64,000 bases of DNA from Corynespora cassiicola (lineage: Eukaryota; Ascomycota; Dothideomycetes; Pleosporales; Corynesporascaceae): positions 1,426,001-1,490,000 of the forward strand of contig JAEUWY010000020.1 in NCBI GenBank assembly GCA_022059125.1, written 5' to 3'. This document shows, piece after piece, positions 20,994-31,433 of the stretch (its first letter is position 1; every line of letters begins with the position of its first letter). The position numbers and the translations under genes were made by a program. Below the pieces are notes generated by a model. The model saw nothing but the letters and a program-made list of their open reading frames with translations. It was not told the DNA's origin and did not search any database.

Positions 20994-22967
20994 TCAGACA
21001 ACCAGGTCCTCCAAGCTTGGGGCCCTGTCGAGCGTCCGACGAGAAAACTCGTAGCTCAGAATCTTGTGGTCGTGGTAATACATCAAGAACCGCCACTTCC
21101 TATTGCGCGTCCTGCCATCTTCTTCGTTGGGCTCGTTTTCTCCCACAGGAGGGTCCTGAACCGGCGCTAACGCGATGCCGTCTAGACGTTCCGGCAAGCC
21201 CAGGAGATAGTCCATTCGGAAGGAGTACAGGGGCTGGTTCACACCTTCATCCTCCAACTTGGTGAGACGGAAGACTCCTGCTTTCCCACCGGGAGATGCG
21301 ACGATGAAGATGCCCAGTTCCATGATTTGCTCGACAAAGCAATGCCGATTGGGATCCTGCATGAAGGGATTGAAAGTGTTGTTGAAGATGGGGTTGTGGA
21401 AAGCTATGATTGGATATGTTCGGTATGGTTGGAGAAGTGCGATTTCTTCTTTGGTGACGATGATTATGGGGTCATTCTGGAGCTGGAAACTGATGTCAGC
21501 AATGTACTACGGTGTCTTCAATACAATGTATATCTTACGTACCAAGTTCAAGCCCTCGTGGCCTGGTGAAGCCTGAAAATACCAACGTTTGGTTTGCGGT
21601 GCCACTGGGACACTACCTCCCGCAAAAGGGTATATAGTCGTAGTACTAGTGACATCACTAGGAAATTCTACGAGCCACTCATTGGGGGAGAGATCAGATT
21701 CATCGCTTTCGTCGTCTTCAAACTCCATCGGCGTTTGCAAGGCAGAGTTTGCTGATGGTGTTATGACTGCCGGAGCCGCATCGACACCATCGACCTCCAT
21801 CGCGTCGTCATCAGAATGCTCCGTCTCGTTGTCGCTGCCATCATTGTTCGTTGCTTCATCGACATCGCTATACGCCATTCCAGTGCCGCTGTCCTCTGAC
21901 GATTCTCCAAGGACAATAGATGGGCTATACATAAGGACCCCGTCCTGTTCAGAACTCTCAATATCATATGTACCCGGTAATTGTACCGAAGGGGGCTCTA
22001 GACTCACACATGCGAGTGTAGTGTAAGCACTCCTTGAACAGGAGATGTCTGCAATCGTCGTTGGAATCTTAAAATCTTCACGTGTACCAAACGCTTCCTT
22101 ATATGAGGAAGCATCATGGAAACAAGTCGGGTCAAGGACCAGTGTTGCCCAAGCAGCGTGTGGGACAGAGCGAGAATCAAGGCAGCTACATTGTCTTGGA
22201 GCCTCGAGTTGACTGTCAGTACCCGCACAGCGCCCGATTTCAAAAGTCTTGACGGGCACTTGAGGGCTGTGAAGGTCCCATAGCTGTGTGCGGCCATCGA
22301 TAGCACTGCTATACAACCACCTTCCTGATTTATCAGTACCAGTATTATTGAACGATACCGAGGGAATATTGTGTGTTCCGTGGAGCGTAATGACATGATC
22401 TCGCTGCCGAGGGTATGGGAAATCCGCGTCATCAGCCTCAGCGAACCACGTTGAAGTCCTTGCTCCAGAGTGTGGGGTCAGCGCAAAAGCAAAGACGGTG
22501 ACATTTTGTGTGTTTGCGCTGATGGCTATCAACCTCGCTTCTCGGTGTACTGCTATTCCCCAGGCGCTTAACCCCACGTTTCGATGCAGGAGCACTCGAA
22601 GCTTTGCAGGATTGAGTATCGGGTCAATTCGGCTGAGACCTTCACCTTGACGTTGGTCGATCTCCCGCTGTATGTCTACGACGCGGTATCCAATGGCATC
22701 TCCATCGTCACATACAACTATGGCGATCTCCTCTTGGCCAAGAAACTCGACGGCAATTCGATTGATTGAGTGAGGTGTGTTAGGATCAATGGTACCTTTT
22801 AGGTCAAGTGACGTGACGGGTGTTCGTATGATCAAAGCTAGTCTCTCATGAGACGCAGCTTGGTTCGGGAATGTTGGTTGATATACGTATATGTCAATAC
22901 CATTGGCCACCATATACAGGTTGCTCTCTGGAGCAAAGGCTGTGAGATTACAGCGCCATAGCTTCAT
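20994..22967 (-). CDS. CRT10: CRT10-like WD-type protein (RNR transcription regulator family)
   Basis: Two exons supported: 22967-21543 and 21482-20994, joined over a 60-nt intron (GTACGT...TTCCAG), giving 637 residues from the first internal Met (MKLWRCNLTAF). The frame stays open upstream to 23003, and a 42-nt candidate intron (22995-23036) could link it to another 5' exon, so the true N-terminus is uncertain. Family features: LTAFAPESNLYMVANGIDIY, then the Crt10 signature TPHSINRIAVEFLGQEEIAI and CDDGDAIGYRV, repeats of beta-propeller type, an acidic Ser-rich insert, and the tail HCFVEQIMELGIF. Yeast Crt10 represses ribonucleotide reductase genes. The assignment rests on the DDGD block and overall layout; a function in RNR control here is inferred. 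Confidence 0.75.
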
Positions 22968-23504
22968 GCGCGGTGGTTGTGGGTTGCGGGGAAACTGAGA
23001 CAATTAGCATGTGGCCAGAACTGAGAAATCTCTTACAGGGTAGTGAAGTCCGGATCCAATCTCAAAAGGAAAGAATTCTTGATGAAGACACAGAATGTGC
23101 TTGCTTTGTTTTGAGTAGATCCGTAAGAGGCAGTAAGACGACACGGCTGGGAGGTGGCTTTTTTGATACGTACCCTGACATGGTGCCGTTGCACGCTTGT
23201 CTGTATGCATGAAATTGGGTGCGACATTGTGCGACCCGCATCCTCATGGTAGCCGTCGATCGGAGAGTCGCTGTGTAGGTGTTTGAGCGATGGGGCGGGC
23301 GGGTGACGTTGGAGCTTTATCGATAAAGGCGGCGGCCAGGGCTGTAGCGTCTGCCGGGCGCTCTCCAACCAATCACGTGTCCTGACACCTGCCCAGGTGG
23401 GCACTCACCACCACCTACCTACGTTAAGCACTTGGCAGAATACTGGAATTCTCCTCAATAGACCGGAGCTTGCGTTCAAATTTGGCTAAGCACACACCAG
23501 GATA
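22968..23504. promoter_or_regulatory. Upstream region of the CRT10-like gene and 3' flank of CENP-I
   Basis: Both flanking genes are on the minus strand. It probably holds the missing 5' exon or leader of the CRT10-like gene: a 42-nt intron candidate (donor GTAAGA at 23036, branch GCTAAT, acceptor CTCAG at 22995). A CCAAT directly abutting CACGTG lies at 23369-23379. No frame starting with ATG joins the intron cleanly. Confidence 0.45.
23374..23379. promoter_or_regulatory. CACGTG E-box next to CCAAT, upstream of the CRT10-like gene
   Basis: CCAATCACGTG on the plus strand, about 400 bp upstream of the CRT10-like ATG. CCAAT binds the HAP complex and CACGTG binds bHLH factors; use of either here is not shown. 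Confidence 0.3.
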
Positions 23505-25999
23505 TCACTCTAATCCATTTCGATTCATGTTCTTCAGTTCTGTGGCTGTCGCAAACATCAAGTCTTTGACGCCAGCACAACCTCTGGCTTCCAACCAGAA
23601 CAACACATTAACTTTGTATGTATCCCACTGAACATCGACCCCGCCCGTTCTTTTCAGAACGTCAAGTGAGCGCTGTGAAACAGGGCCCTTGTGCCAGTTG
23701 ATAGCGCTCCGGTCGTAGCCTTGCTGTTCGACCTCTTCCTCTTCCATCGATCTCCATGTAGCGGCCGCAAGAGACGCTAGCCAAGAGTTGGTAGAAAGCC
23801 CAAAAGCTGTGGCGACTGCGTATTCTCTGTCGATGCCCCCGAGGTAAGAGGTCAGGGAATCTCTAAGTGCGGGCTTGCAGTACAGCCCAAATGATTTGTC
23901 TGGAACCGCAAGCAATGCCCGGGATATCCAAAAGAGGTTATACACGTCCCGGAGGCACCAATTGAAGGCGTCAGTCACATCCCTCGGATAGTAGGCACTG
24001 ACCGGTTTTGGATGTTGATCGAACGCTGTCTTGAACTTTCCAATGATGCCGCATATCCGCGAGACTGTCGTGGTCGATGGCTCAAGAACTAGGAAAGATA
24101 CGAGGTGCATTGGTGGCAGAATTATGGGAACACCGAATGGTTTTGATGATGATGCGAGTAGCTCGTAGAAAGAGAGCACCGAGGACACCATTGATGCCCC
24201 AGCTGCAGGGGGCAGAGAAAGCAGGAGTGACGTAGAGACTTCTGATACATGAAGGACGAGATCATGCAGAGCTTGTTTCTCGGGGGTGGACAAAGCCATC
24301 TGAGCTCGTTCTGATGGTTTTGGAACAGTGTAGTTCATCCACTGGCGAAGGAGGTCCGTATAGAAGTTGATGAGTTTGCCAAGGGAAGCTGGGCTTCTTG
24401 ACAATGCCGTCTCTAGATGTGTCAAGTAGATGGCGTTTGCATCTGTCTGGCGTAAGGGAAGAGACTACAAATTACAACCGCTCGCGACTTACCGCGGAAG
24501 GGCTGGATGGGAATGTAGGAAACGAGTCCGAGAATTGTGTCTACATTGGCAGTACCGTCCCAGACAAGGAGATAATGTTTGAGGAACTCTAGCACTACAG
24601 GTAGAAGAGACTAGGTCCTGTCAGCAAGAGGTATCTCTGGCGCCAAATCATGGCTTACTTTTGTATAGTGCGTCTGTCTCAATACTCCGTCGAGCACTTC
24701 AGACATGTAGCGCGTATCCTCTGTACCCAACTTGGCCGCATTGTAACCTTCCTCGAGACAATTGGCTAGCCATAGATGGATTCGCTTTGTGGTTATTGGC
24801 GACGGGTTGAGTTCAACGTACTTTTGCAAAAGCGGGTCCGTGAGAAATGAAATCATCTGCCCTGGCGGCTCTATCCGGTCAAGCTTGCCTACGAAGTCAT
24901 CGACACTGTCAATTCCTTCTAGTGTCACAGATGCCTTCTTTGTGTAAGTGTGACACAACGAGCAAAATTTGCACTGGATGTCATACCTCGGTGGCGTGGA
25001 AGGTGTGCACGTCGGGAATGGCCGCCAACTTGCTCCGCTTTGCCCCTTTACGCATGACTTTGAATCCATTCTGCTCAGCCGTAGAGTCCTGGCTCGCGAC
25101 ATTTGCTTCCTGTATGGCAAGTAGTCGTGCTCGCCACTCGGGATCCGGTTGCTGCCTGGTCAGTATCATGTTCTACAGTATCATTGAGTATTTCTAGATC
25201 AATGCTTACTGGTGGGAAGGAGTTGCGGCCAATGGCTGCGCTTCCCAGCAAAATCTCGGGATAGTAGTCCTTGTAGATCCGGAGAAGGCCCTGAAGGGCA
25301 GGCTCATTACTGAGTCCACGCGAGAGCTCGAGACTGATGTCGTTAGCGATGGCCTATGCTCAATCTTTGCTCGGGCGAGTAAATGACCTACATCTGTTGG
25401 ATCCTGAATGGCTTCACGTGTTTCCGCCGAGTGATCAGAGACAGGAGATGGCAGATTGGTGTCCTGCCGCATTTAGCTCAGACCCAAACTTTATCGTTTC
25501 TAGATATTGATACCTGATGCTGATCATATCGAGCATGCCGAAAAGGACGCCATACAGGCGAGATAGTGTGTTGTGGTCGTCGATGATCTCATGCACCACC
25601 ACAAGCCACTTGACGAGACTGTTCTGGGTACTAGGGGAAGGCTTCCCTCTGCCTTGGCCAAGTGCGGCCACAATGTCGACCACGACATCAGCAGGCACCA
25701 ACTGAGCAGGGTACAGATTTTTGACCAGAGTGGTGACACTTGTCTGATCCAATTCTGTCTTCCTGACCGCGATCTGTATCACTGCCCGAAGGACCTCGCT
25801 GTCGAGTCCCTCATCGAATGCGTGGCGGCAGATGACATCGATGACCCCGGATACTTTGACGACTCTCTGCTTTGCGGGGATGCTCGATGCTGCAAGCCAC
25901 CATAAGCATCCTCATTAATTACACGGCAGACGGCTTACCTTTCTTCAACGCTTCGACGGCATCGTGCAGGTCCGCGACACGCTCTTCTGCCATTTGCAT
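23505..25999 (-). CDS. CENP-I/Mis6 (Ctf3) kinetochore subunit
   Basis: Eight exons: 25999-25939, 25889-25514, 25463-25392, 25333-25210, 25151-24987, 24937-24659, 24610-24493, 24442-23505. The seven introns are all 48-58 nt. Phases agree at every joint, giving 710 residues, the usual Mis6 length. It is all-helical with HEAT-like repeats; family-like stretches include LVKWLVVVHEIID, RLYGVLFGMLDM, YKDYYPEILLG, HLLSLITRRKHVKPFR, LEFLKHYLLVWDG and LGKLINFYTDLLRQW. CENP-I belongs to the inner-kinetochore CCAN (Ctf3/CENP-H/I/K group) and helps hold CENP-A nucleosomes. The start is the first of two in-frame ATGs (25999; the other is 25993). The family call is from memory of Mis6 motifs. Confidence 0.85.
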
Positions 26000-27802
26000 T
26001 AGCGGGAGGGGGGTCGGTGAAAATGGGCCTGGTCACGTTCGTACCGTCGGCTACAGAGGGCATTACGATGCTGCCTGTCAATGCACGCAGTAAGACGGCG
26101 GTCAGCTGTGTAAAGGATGGTCGGTCGCGTCGCCCTACTATTTACATGGCAGTGCCGCTTTCCCTCTTCCGGAGACGTCTAGCGCGTCCCGAAATGGCTA
26201 GGCCCGATACCACGTGACACAGGCATGGCTTGCGCAAAGAGCACCTCCACAGACTGGCCACGTTCTGTGTCGCCTTCGACTACATCGGACGCATCGCCGA
26301 CAGCGCTCGCCTTGCGCTGCCATTGCCGTTGCCATCGCGAGGCCGGCATCATTCGCCGCACCTCACCGCTCGCCAGCTTGCTTGGGGCCGGTCGGGACGC
26401 ACATCATCTTCCGCCGCGGCTCGTTCACAGGCGCCCGAACACTTAATCGTGCAGCAGTCACCCGCATGGACCCTGGGTCACTGGGCGCCATTCACAGTGC
26501 CCACCGTCCGCAGACTGCTTCCAGAAGGCGTCTGGGCCGCAGTGTTACACAGGCAGCATCGATTAATAGTCTCTGTCGGCTTGCACGGATCTGAGTGGCC
26601 ATATCTCTCGTAAAGCCAGCGATCAACCTGCAACGGCTTCTGCACGGCTGGCTCGAATGGTGCCGACCCCCGCGCTCACATATTGGCGATGCTGTACATT
26701 ACAGCGGGATCTGTTGTAGGAGTATCCTTCCCCGGTTACTGGCTGTCCTTCATGGCCTGGCAGGCCCCTCCATGGACTCGTTGCATGGCCCAGCTGTCCT
26801 TCCTCTGCGTCTGGCCAAGAGAGTATCTCGGCCAGGGATTTTATCGCCCTCTTCGATTATGCCAGCGTCTGAGGCGCTCAGGTCTTCCCCTCTGTTCCAT
26901 GTCTCAATCCTCGAGCCCGACGTTAGCATGTGAGAAACTATTTAATTGCCACCTCCGCCAGGACCCGCCCCTGCTCATGGCTTGACAGACGGCTTTTGCT
27001 ACCCAGCTATCCCTCATGCTTCGCCAGACGGACATCTGTCCGCTGAACCCAGATCCTTCTGTGTAACCACGCCGCACTTGAACGTTTATGCGTCAGCGGA
27101 ACCTCCGCCCCCTAGAGTCATCGCCTGCAGTTGTTGGACGAGTTAAGTCTGTTGCTTTTTTCATCAACATGCTGTACACATATGCCCAAGATCGCGTACT
27201 ACCCTTTTCTCCTTTCCTCCCTCATGCCGTAGCACCATTAAGATCACCTTCAATATTATTGCCATTATATTTGGACATGTCCTTCCTTAATTAACTTCAC
27301 GGTTCAAAAGGTATCGCGGGTCTCTAGCTGGGCCACGGTCCAGTCTGCGATCCGCCAGCACTCAATGCATCAGCCTCTACCAACGGCTTCCAGGGCTGGA
27401 ATCGATAGTGCTGGGCAGTGGACACTTCTGCCTCTTGTGTTTGCTGTATTTGAAACGCATTCCTCTGTTGCCCTTCCTCGCCCTTTGGCGGCAATATCCA
27501 AATCCAGCACGGCCGTCATCTGGGAAACTTGCAGGATCGATTGAAACCTCCTGCCTCAATTCACGGTCCGGCTGTCGATAATTCACTCGGAATCTCCAGG
27601 TGGAAGTAGGTAGTGGCTGTTCAAAACCTTGCTTGCCGCCACGTCGGTCAAAAAGGGTGTCAGCGCCGCTAAGAGCTAGTTTTGATCCTTTCTGACCAGC
27701 ATTTGTTCGTGTGTTGGGAGCGCATCTTTTATATTCTGTCTAGTTGCAATATCCTTTGCCCCGCCCGGCAAGCTTGAATTCCCAACCGTTACGCTATTGA
27801 AA
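26000..27802. other. Gene-free stretch upstream of CENP-I
   Basis: The first 220 bp are probably the CENP-I promoter (CACGTG at 26211-26216). The rest is of mixed composition with several frames of 60-127 codons on the plus strand (26214-26594, 26595-26933). These start in overlapping frames, are Ser/Arg/His-rich and match no family I know. No repeat, RNA gene or transposon end was recognised. Confidence 0.4.
26211..26216. promoter_or_regulatory. CACGTG E-box upstream of CENP-I
   Basis: Palindromic site 212 bp upstream of the CENP-I ATG. Such hexamers are expected about once per 4 kb by chance, so support is weak. Confidence 0.25.
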
Positions 27803-28447
27803 ATGGGCGAGCGGAGGACGCGAACGCCATCCGACACTTCAAAGCTCATCTCCTCACACTCTCGTAAAATGGCTTCCCAGGCGCCTGGAGTATCGAATCT
27901 CACCACACTGCTCCAGAGTGCATCTACTGCGGGGAGTGCAACCATTGTCAGATGCCCCGCCACCGCTCTCGACCGGCTTCGACATTTGAATGAAGCGGAA
28001 ATCATTACCCTGTTTACGCCTTTTGTTCCCCATCCGCCGTCGACTGTCCTCGCAAAAAACATGGACCCGTTTGAGCCTTTGGGAAGAGCACTCCCGCGCC
28101 AAGTACGCCATGTCCCTTACCGATTAGACAACGGGATGACTGAGACGCATGCCGACTTTCTGCCTGCAAGCGGGGCCATCGTGACTGTCATCTGTGCAGC
28201 GAGCAATATTGTCAGCTACGATACCCGAGCCTTTGATCGGCAAACCGAGTTTGCCCGAGACGTCATGAGGAAGGCCAGCGAGATCAAGTCGCTCGCTGGA
28301 GTACCGGCCGTGGTTCTACTCGTCACAAGCGAAAGCGCTAGACAGGCGCATGAAGATGGCCTAAGGGAATTTCCGGCACTTGTTTCCATAAACGAATACA
28401 CACCGGCCGCGCTGGGGAACGCAGTCCGCATCATCTTCAATACATAG
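27803..28447 (+). CDS. Protein of unknown function, 214 residues
   Basis: Single open frame, starting MGERRTRTPSD (another ATG lies two codons upstream at 27797, and one 22 codons into the protein at 27869). The first half is Ser/Thr-rich. The second half looks folded, with alternating hydrophobic strands and helices (SGAIVTVICAASNIVSY, VPAVVLLVTSESARQ, PALVSINEYTPAALGNAVRIIF), suggesting a small alpha/beta Rossmann-like domain. I do not recognise the family. It has no signal peptide or membrane segment, and no near neighbour to suggest a role. An antisense frame (28062-27676) overlaps its 5' half, but its codon use looks no better. It is probably a real gene because of the regular strand/helix pattern. 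Confidence 0.55.
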   Translation: MGERRTRTPSDTSKLISSHSRKMASQAPGVSNLTTLLQSASTAGSATIVRCPATALDRLRHLNEAEIITLFTPFVPHPPSTVLAKNMDPFEPLGRALPRQVRHVPYRLDNGMTETHADFLPASGAIVTVICAASNIVSYDTRAFDRQTEFARDVMRKASEIKSLAGVPAVVLLVTSESARQAHEDGLREFPALVSINEYTPAALGNAVRIIFNT

Positions 28448-29376
28448 CCACCATTCACAGGCTTGGCCACGCATACCATCTCGAAGGATGTGATAGACCA
28501 CAAAATGAGCATGGCCAGTCTGTTACATGAAAAGGACGCGAGCCTGGACTTCCTTGGGCACATAATGCTTCCAGTCGCGTGTAGGATATCTCAGGTCGGG
28601 CCCATGCATTCATTCACGCAGTTAATGTACTTTCATCTTTCGCCAGTCATGACTTGGGCGCACAAGAGTGCCGGGTTCCAAGGGACACAGACACTGTATG
28701 ATATCAAAAGGTGGTTCCCTCACGTTACTGTTACGGTTCCTCGTTCGATAATATTCCCAATTTCTCGAAATTGTTCTCCGTCACATATTGCCCTTTTGTC
28801 ACCCATTCTGTTCCTGTTTGTTAATCTCTTGGCCATGTCCGTAGCTACATCATCTCCATAGCGCCGTCATTGCTGCCCTATATACATACACATATACAGT
28901 TGGCTAGACTGGGAATCTGCGTGGTTGGTGTACGTCATCTCGTCTCCATGTTTCCGCTTGATGAAGCCGAGCCATGTGCCCAGGATGTGCAAAACCGGTT
29001 CGCATATTTACCTCTTTCGATCCCACCAAACTTTACAGACCAGAGAGAGAGGGACGTACGTACCCCCCTTCCCCAGCAAGTGTTTCAAGTCTCAAACGAC
29101 CCAATGCAACATCGCAGGCGCGGAAGTGCCTGTCTGTCAGACCAACTTCCCCCCTCCCCGAGATAAGAAGCTGGCCCAATACCGTAGAACTTGCCACCAT
29201 GGGAGGAGATGAGCGGTCGAACATTTGACCGTCGAGGCCATGAAGATGACACCCGTACTGGCAGTGACAAGGAACCGGACACATTAATATTAAGTGATAG
29301 CCCTCAATCATCATCATCAGGCGTGCCTCAGAGGGACGGGCCGTCCGGAAGCCCGCAACCCTTACAGCGAGCCCAT

Positions 29377-29427
29377 CTATCCATCCATCCATCCATCCAT
29401 CCATCCAGCCAGCCAGCCAGCCAGCCA
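29377..29427. repeat. (ATCC)n/(AGCC)n compound microsatellite
   Basis: About seven ATCC units run straight into about five AGCC units, differing by one base per unit. The junction suggests that one repeat arose from the other by point change and slippage. Confidence 0.9.
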
Positions 29428-29757
29428 TAGCAGCCAACAAGCCCAACGCCATGCCCATGCAGTTTATTAAATCGGGTTCTCCGTGCTATGCCATGGTACC
29501 CATCCACCCATCCATAGTCAATTCCAGGCAGCCAGGCAGCCACTCGTCAACTCAATGGCAGGGGGAAGGGCATCCCAACACCCATGATTAAACCTGTGCC
29601 TCTTTCCATTTTCCCAAGCGACACTCGCCACGCTTACGCTCCCCTCATACCACGCCAGCTGGCCGCAAGCCAAACAGAACGTGGCCCCCCCCCCTTATCG
29701 AGTCCTACACTTGCCAAATCCATGCAGCCATGCAGCCACCCCCAGAAAAGGGCAAAT

Positions 29758-29781
29758 GCGTAGGTAGCTAGGTAGCTAGGT
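29758..29781. repeat. Short (TAGGTAGC)n direct repeat
   Basis: Three copies of an 8-bp unit rich in CTAG/GTAG, within the 3' flank of the SPT small-subunit-like gene. Confidence 0.7.
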
Positions 29782-29930
29782 AAGAAACAACCGACGCCTA
29801 CGTTCCAGAACATACACACATGGAAAAAAAAGAAAAGAAAAAACTCCCAATGGTAAGCCTTTCCCCAACAAAGTGTCAAAGGCTGGCCACATAAACGTCC
29901 AACCAAAAAAAACAGGTGTGTACTGTCTGT

Positions 29931-30496
29931 CTACGCTTCCATGTACGCCCTCCCCTGGCCCGCGAGCGCGCCGCCCTGCGCCTGCAACCCTTCCTTGCCG
30001 AGCAGCTGCGTGGCGGCTGACGACAGCATCTGGGACGCTGGCTTGGGCGCGGCGTCGGACAGGCGCGCCTCGTCGCCGGCGAGGTAGTAGAAGACGCGGT
30101 TCGCGATGATGACCATGTGTTCGGGGAGGTAGAGGCTTGCGGCTATTATGAAGAGGGAGAGGAGGAGGAAGAGGACCGAGTCTGCGGGGGGTGGAGACGC
30201 GCGGGTTAGTCTGGTGCTGTGCGTATGTTTGTTTGCGCATGGTGGGTGGGTGGTGTTATGAGGGTAGGGATTGCGGGATTGGAAGGGTGGAGATGGGAGG
30301 GGGGGGGGGCATTGGACGTACTGAAGATGAACTTCTCCGTCGATGTCAACATGTAGAGCGAGAATGTGACTTCGTATTGGTAGCGCTTGCGCTGGAGCCA
30401 GCGGAGGAGCGAGGATGGGTAGAGCATTGTGACGAGGAGCAGGGCGGAGGCGGCGGCGAGGAGGACGACGGTGGACACGGAGGCAGAGTCGAGCAT
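29931..30496 (-). CDS. Serine palmitoyltransferase small subunit-like membrane protein
   Basis: Two exons, 30496-30322 and 30181-29931, around a 140-nt intron (GTACGT...CCGCAG), give 141 residues. The spliced core reads YQYEVTFSLYMLTSTEKFIF, then NSVLFLLLSLFI and LYLPEHMVIIANRVFYY. This lines up with human SPTSSA/B (YQYxxVTxLYML, the xxFNS motif and PxHxxxI). In the family these small subunits sit in the ER, bind the SPTLC1/2 heterodimer, and raise activity and set acyl-CoA choice in the first step of sphingolipid synthesis. It adds an N-terminal membrane segment (SVSTVVLLAAASALLLVTMLY) and an Ala/Gln/Gly-rich tail, so it is about twice the animal length. The joint falls inside the FNS motif and restores it, which supports the splice. 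Confidence 0.78.
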
Positions 30497-30848
30497 GGCT
30501 CGCTTGTAGAGGGGGAGGGAGGACAGATTGTTCGGTGGGAAAGAAAAAAAAAAAGGAACGCGCGGAACCGGGCGGTGCGAGGGTGGGAAAAAGGGCTCGT
30601 TGTCGGCGTGGATGGCGGCGGGATGAAGGGGGCTGATTTGGGGCTTGAGCGGAGCGTCCGTCCTGGAAATTATGCCTGCTCCCGATTCGATTCGCGCGGA
30701 TTGCCTGCTGTGAACGGCCCGCCTGCTCCGTATCGGCCGCGCACCCTGCCCCCAGTGGAGGAGAGCTCTGGTGCAGAGCTCCGAGAGCTGGGTTCGCGGG
30801 ACGCTGCAGAGAAAAAGCTCGAGTTCGCCTACCCGTGATGCCGAGTCT
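30497..30848. promoter_or_regulatory. Divergent promoter between SPT small subunit-like gene and mitochondrial RF-like gene
   Basis: A compact region of about 350 bp between two start codons. It holds an A-run (30542-30554) and GC-rich flanks. The ORF of the right-hand gene is open back to 30771, so part could be coding. Confidence 0.45.
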
Positions 30849-31433
30849 ATGTACGCCCTACCGTTCATAAGATCGATGCCGCCGCCGATGCGACCCATTC
30901 TACGGCTCCTCCCCACGCGCGCCTCCCCCGTCGCCGCCGCCCTGCACCATGGCTTTGCCCGCGCCTTCTCCGCAAGCGGCGTCGTCCTCGAGAAGCCGCT
31001 CCCACCGCGTCGCGTAATCCTCGACGAAGAAATCGAAGAAAACTTCCTCAAGGGCAGTGGCCCCGGTGGTCAGAAGATCAACAAGACGTCGTCGGCCGTC
31101 CAGCTCAAGCACCTGCCCACGGGCATCGTAGTCAAGTGCCAGGAGACGAGGTCGCGGACCCAGAACCGCAAGCTCGCGAGAAGGCTGCTCAGTGAGCGGA
31201 TCGAGGAGTTTGAGCTCGGTGACCAAAGCCGCACGGCTATGAAGGCTCGCGCGAAGAGCAAGAAGAAGGCCAGTGCTGATAAGAAGAAGCGGAGGAAGTA
31301 CAGGGCACTGGAGGAGGGTAAGGAAGTCGAGGGGGGCGAGGATGGCGAGGATGGCGATCAGGATCAGGGCCTGAGTGAAGAGAGTCACACAAATGAGCAA
31401 ACACAGCAGGAGAGCACTTCCAAGGGTAGCTGA
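30849..31433 (+). CDS. Mitochondrial GGQ release factor-like protein (mtRF-R/C12orf65, Rso55 type)
   Basis: Unspliced, 194 residues from 30849; in-frame ATGs also lie at 30771, 30876 and 30888. A basic, Arg/Ala/Ser-rich presequence (RLLPTRASPVAAALHHGFAR, FSASG) precedes an RF-1 type domain with GSGPGGQKINKTSSAV (GGQ at residues 73-75), then LKHLPTGIVVKCQETRSRTQ and a Lys-rich C-terminal helix. Proteins of this class lack codon-recognition domains. They hydrolyse peptidyl-tRNA on stalled mitochondrial large ribosomal subunits, working with a partner such as MTRES1 in animals. The lysine-rich tail is followed by an acidic extension of about 50 residues. GGQ and the surrounding SxQ context are intact, so it is predicted active. 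Confidence 0.88.
   Translation: MYALPFIRSMPPPMRPILRLLPTRASPVAAALHHGFARAFSASGVVLEKPLPPRRVILDEEIEENFLKGSGPGGQKINKTSSAVQLKHLPTGIVVKCQETRSRTQNRKLARRLLSERIEEFELGDQSRTAMKARAKSKKKASADKKKRRKYRALEEGKEVEGGEDGEDGDQDQGLSEESHTNEQTQQESTSKGS

Larger units (their letters stand above)
28448..29930. other. Gene-free stretch with microsatellites
   Basis: Convergent 3' flanks of the unknown gene and the SPT small-subunit-like gene. It holds an ATCC/AGCC microsatellite (29377-29427), smaller CCAT tracts near 29500-29515, and a short TAGGTAGC repeat (29758-29781). The short frames over these repeats (e.g. Trp/Asp/Gly-rich 29033-29543 minus) are repeat artefacts. Confidence 0.5.
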
